A stretch of 6,935 bases of DNA from an uncultured Collinsella sp. (lineage in GTDB: Bacteria > Actinomycetota > Coriobacteriia > Coriobacteriales > Coriobacteriaceae). Where the stretch lies: positions 1-6,935 of the forward strand of contig USJQ01000053.1 in assembly GCA_900554985.1 (NCBI GenBank), written 5' to 3'. The notes beneath the pieces are model-generated. The model saw only the letters and a list, made by a program, of their open reading frames with translations. It was not told the origin of the DNA and did no database searches. Below are positions 5,490 through 6,935 of the stretch, piece after piece (position 1 is the stretch's first letter; each line of letters begins with the position of its first letter). A program made the position numbers and the translations under genes.

Positions 5490-6623
5490 TTAGATGCGGT
5501 TCATCTGGGTTGCAACCTTGTTGTACCAGTCCTGCCACGTGGGCGGGCAGTACTTTTTGGCGGCTGCCGGGGTAAGCGTGGAGCCATAGTTGGCGCCCAG
5601 GTAGGCAACGTGGGCAGAGACGCCCTCGCTCCAGCTACCAAAGCTCCGCCAGCCGCCGCCGCGGGCGCTCCAGCCCCAGGCGTTATAGGAGCCGGCACAA
5701 TAGAGGCCCTTGCTGCTCTCGATGCAGGCGATGGCGGGAGACCAGCGAGGGTCAACACCGGTGTTCCAGGCTGCCACGGCAAAGTTGTAACCCTGGCCTG
5801 CCATGGGGGAGCCGGCGAGGTAGTTGTCGATGCGACTCGTCCACTCGTTGATAAACGAGTCGTAATCGGAGTTGCCGGTATTGGAGTTGTTCACCGTGGT
5901 GTCGATAGTGGTGTTGGCGTTATTGGCCTGGCTGTTGGAGTTGTTGCCGCTCACGCCCTCGCCCGAGAGCTTCTCGGCGGCAGCGGCCTTGTCGGCCTCG
6001 AGCTTGGCCAGCTCGGCGGCATTCTCCTGCTCGGCCTTTGCCTGGGCTTCGCTGCGAAGCTGCTGGGCCTGTGCCAGTGCGTCCTCGGCGGTTTTCTGCT
6101 CGGTCTCGAGTTGGGACTTGGCCTGCTCGAGCTCGGTCTTGTTCTGCTCGAGTTCGGTCTGCATCTTGTTGAGCTCTTCGATCTCGTCGACGCTCGAGCT
6201 CGTGATCTGGTTGGTGTACTTGCAGGTGGTGATGAACTCGCCCAGGCTCTGCGCGTTGACCAGGAAGCTCACGATGGGGTTGGTGCCCTTCTGGTACTTA
6301 TACAGATCGCGCATGGCGGAGCTCGCCTTGGCCTGTTGATCGGGAAGTTCGGCTTCGATCTTCTCGATGCTTGCCTCGTTAGTGTCGATTTGCTTCTGCA
6401 GATCCTCGAGCTTGGTGCGGGCTTCGTTGTAGGCACTCGTGGCGGTTTCGATTTTCTGCTGGGCAGCGGAACGCTGATCCTGCGTTGCCTCCGAGGCGGC
6501 ATAGGCTGCGACGGGGGAGAGCATCGGCGCGGCCGTCAGTGTAACGGCAAGCGCGGCGCTCGTGATGATACGAGCCGGCTTCGACGCGATGAGCGCTGCG
6601 GTGCGATGGTTCGAATGCTGCAT
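5490..6623 (-). CDS. Secreted coiled-coil cell-wall protein (CwlO/PcsB-like N-terminus) with a lysozyme-like C-terminal domain
   Basis: A 377-residue exported protein expected to act on peptidoglycan. It has a long signal peptide (about 1-42) with Arg/Lys residues, a hydrophobic core from IITSAALAV and a likely cleavage after AYA. Residues about 45-220 are charged heptad-type coiled coil like the N-terminal domain of CwlO and PcsB, including a TELEQNK-TELEQAK tandem repeat. An Asn/Ser/Thr linker spans about 222-252. The C-terminal domain (about 255-377) contains PAIACIESSKGLYC (296-309), NAWGWSARGGGWRSFGSW (314-331) and a closing YNKVATQMNRI. Glu302 is in the place of the catalytic Glu of lysozyme/SLT-type enzymes, and Cys300, Cys309 and Cys359 could form disulfides. 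Muramidase, transglycosylase or glucosaminidase activity is inferred. ATG 6623 is chosen because AGAGGG lies five bases upstream; TTG 6638 lacks such a site. A strong terminator follows the gene. Confidence 0.9.
   Translation of the reverse strand: MQHSNHRTAALIASKPARIITSAALAVTLTAAPMLSPVAAYAASEATQDQRSAAQQKIETATSAYNEARTKLEDLQKQIDTNEASIEKIEAELPDQQAKASSAMRDLYKYQKGTNPIVSFLVNAQSLGEFITTCKYTNQITSSSVDEIEELNKMQTELEQNKTELEQAKSQLETEQKTAEDALAQAQQLRSEAQAKAEQENAAELAKLEADKAAAAEKLSGEGVSGNNSNSQANNANTTIDTTVNNSNTGNSDYDSFINEWTSRIDNYLAGSPMAGQGYNFAVAAWNTGVDPRWSPAIACIESSKGLYCAGSYNAWGWSARGGGWRSFGSWSEGVSAHVAYLGANYGSTLTPAAAKKYCPPTWQDWYNKVATQMNRI
6123..6160. repeat. Tandem 21-bp repeat coding for two heptads of the coiled coil
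   Basis: CTGCTCGAGCTCGGTCT (6123-6139) recurs 21 bases later as CTGCTCGAGTTCGGTCT (6144-6160) with one mismatch. On the coding strand this gives TELEQNK then TELEQAK, one heptad each. It looks like a local in-frame duplication that lengthens the coiled coil by one register. Confidence 0.6.
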
Positions 6624-6628
6624 CCAGT

Positions 6629-6634
6629 CCCTCT
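6629..6634 (-). promoter_or_regulatory. Ribosome-binding site of the cell-wall protein gene
   Basis: Minus-strand AGAGGG, then five bases (ACTGG), then ATG 6623. This decides the start over the upstream in-frame TTG at 6638, which would lie upstream of the site. Confidence 0.65.
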
Positions 6635-6656
6635 GCAATCAATCGTAGGTTATAGT

Positions 6657-6684
6657 TCGAAAGGTATTCTACTACTGCTTTCGA
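6657..6684. repeat. Inverted repeat TCGAAAG-N14-CTTTCGA upstream of the cell-wall gene
   Basis: Perfect 7-bp arms flank a 14-base loop. On the minus strand the loop contains TAGAAT, a five-of-six match to a -10 element, and TATAAC follows closer to the gene (five of six). No good -35 at 16-18 bases was found for either, so the promoter of the cell-wall gene probably lies here but could not be fixed. Confidence 0.4.
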
Positions 6685-6733
6685 CCTCAACTTGAACCTT
6701 AAAGGTTCTAAAGGGTCAAGTTGAACTTGAGGC
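6685..6733. repeat. Nested palindrome cluster with TCAA/TTGA half-sites, putative operator
   Basis: CCTCAA (6685-6690) and TTGAGG (6728-6733) bound a 49-bp block. Inside are TCAA-C-TTGA (6687-6695), GAACCTT-A-AAGGTTC (6694-6708) and TCAAGTT-G-AACTTGA (6716-6730). The outer arms TCAACTTGA and TCAAGTTGA (6687-6695 and 6716-6724) are also exact complements. The repeated half-sites are typical of operators for dimeric regulators. They resemble the CCTCAAG/CTTGAGG sites of SoxR-like MerR-family proteins, but with an odd-numbered centre. No regulator is encoded in the window. Confidence 0.55.
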
Positions 6734-6795
6734 TTTGGCTTTGACCTGCAGTTATGATGAATTGTTGAGAAACCATAGAGTTCAACTTTAACGTT

Positions 6796-6807
6796 ACAGA
6801 GCTCTGT
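6796..6807. repeat. 12-bp perfect palindrome ACAGAGCTCTGT
   Basis: An exact 12-bp palindrome between the cell-wall gene and the partial gene at the right edge. A nearby stretch TTCAACTTTAAC (6781-6792) partly echoes the TCAA half-sites of the main cluster. A looser nested dyad, TTGAGA (6808-6813) with TCTCAA (6837-6842), enclosing GGCT/AGCC, follows. It could weakly terminate the minus-strand gene at the edge, but lacks a U-tract. Confidence 0.3.
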
Positions 6808-6857
6808 TTGAGAGGAGTTTTGGGCTGTAAAAGCCATCTCAACGTGGGGTTTTATAA

Positions 6858-6935
6858 CTACAGCGTGCCCTTCTGGCGAGCCTGCTCAATCTCTTCGAGG
6901 GCCTCGGCGGGGGTGAACGAACAGGTGCCGTCGCC
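6858..6935 (-). CDS. C-terminal 25 residues of an unidentified protein, truncated by the right edge
   Basis: From the window edge the minus strand reads 25 sense codons ending in TAG at 6860-6858. The peptide begins GDGTCSFTPAEALEEIEQAR and ends QKGTL. Codons are strongly G/C-ending, like the neighbouring genes, and an amphipathic Ala/Glu helix at a C-terminus is plausible. It is too short to name a family. It lies 234 bases upstream of the cell-wall gene start on the same strand, with the palindrome cluster between them. Confidence 0.55.
   Translation of the reverse strand, partial: GDGTCSFTPAEALEEIEQARQKGTL

Noticed and set aside
5478..6695. A 405-codon open frame on the plus strand, opposite the cell-wall gene
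   Set aside because: The product is Gly/Leu/Val-rich with no family pattern and starts inside the shared terminator. The opposite strand has a signal peptide, coiled coil and lysozyme-like domain with a proper ribosome-binding site.
6691..6720. HspR-type HAIR site (CTTGAGT-N7-ACTCAAG)
   Set aside because: CTTGA and TCAAG are present in the right orientation but 20 bases apart instead of the expected spacing, and the seventh-base pattern does not match.
6657..6807. CRISPR array or transposon end from the repeated palindromes
   Set aside because: The repeats differ in sequence, are not regularly spaced, and have no spacers, target-site duplication or transposase nearby.
6379..6837. A 152-codon minus-strand frame reaching into the intergenic palindrome cluster
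   Set aside because: Its second half overlaps the cell-wall gene out of frame and its first half is only the palindromic intergenic DNA read through. It has no ribosome-binding site or domain.

Overview
The window most likely comes from an anaerobic gut actinobacterium of the class Coriobacteriia, of a Collinsella or Olsenella type. This is inferred from the moderately high GC content, the strong G/C third-position bias, and the gene families present: an aconitase X paired with a flavin/Fe-S enoate reductase, a small HTH protein beside a membrane Ser/Thr kinase, and a coiled-coil cell-wall protein with a lysozyme-like C-terminus. No rRNA, tRNA, CRISPR array, transposase or phage gene was seen.

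Region 1 (1-2910, minus strand) is a two-gene metabolic operon. The promoter-proximal gene (535-2844) encodes an Old Yellow Enzyme-type FMN/[4Fe-4S]/FAD/NAD(P) oxidoreductase of the 2,4-dienoyl-CoA reductase / 2-enoate reductase class. Twenty-one bases after its stop lies the start of a gene for the catalytic domain of aconitase X (DUF521), which runs off the left edge. A dehydratase next to an ene-reductase suggests a pathway that dehydrates a hydroxy acid and then reduces the new C=C bond. The substrate cannot be read from the sequence.

Region 2 (2845-3066) is a divergent intergenic region. It holds a credible minus-strand promoter and several inverted repeats, including a hairpin whose 3' arm overlaps the ribosome-binding site of the next gene.

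Region 3 (3067-5450, plus strand) holds three genes: a small membrane-anchored FxLYD-domain protein, a 140-residue HTH DNA-binding protein, and a Hanks-type Ser/Thr kinase with three predicted C-terminal membrane helices. The HTH protein and kinase look like a signalling pair. A strong GC-rich hairpin separates them and sits almost on top of the kinase start, so the kinase may be attenuated or made from a very short leader.

Region 4 (5451-6857) begins with a 24-bp perfect palindrome that acts as a shared terminator between convergent genes. Next comes a minus-strand secreted cell-wall protein with a signal peptide, a long coiled coil like that of CwlO/PcsB, an Asn/Ser/Thr-rich linker and a lysozyme-like domain. 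Its 234-bp upstream region is dense with palindromes of a TCAA/TTGA type, which look like operators for an unidentified regulator. At the right edge (6858-6935) is the last 25 codons of another minus-strand gene that could not be identified.
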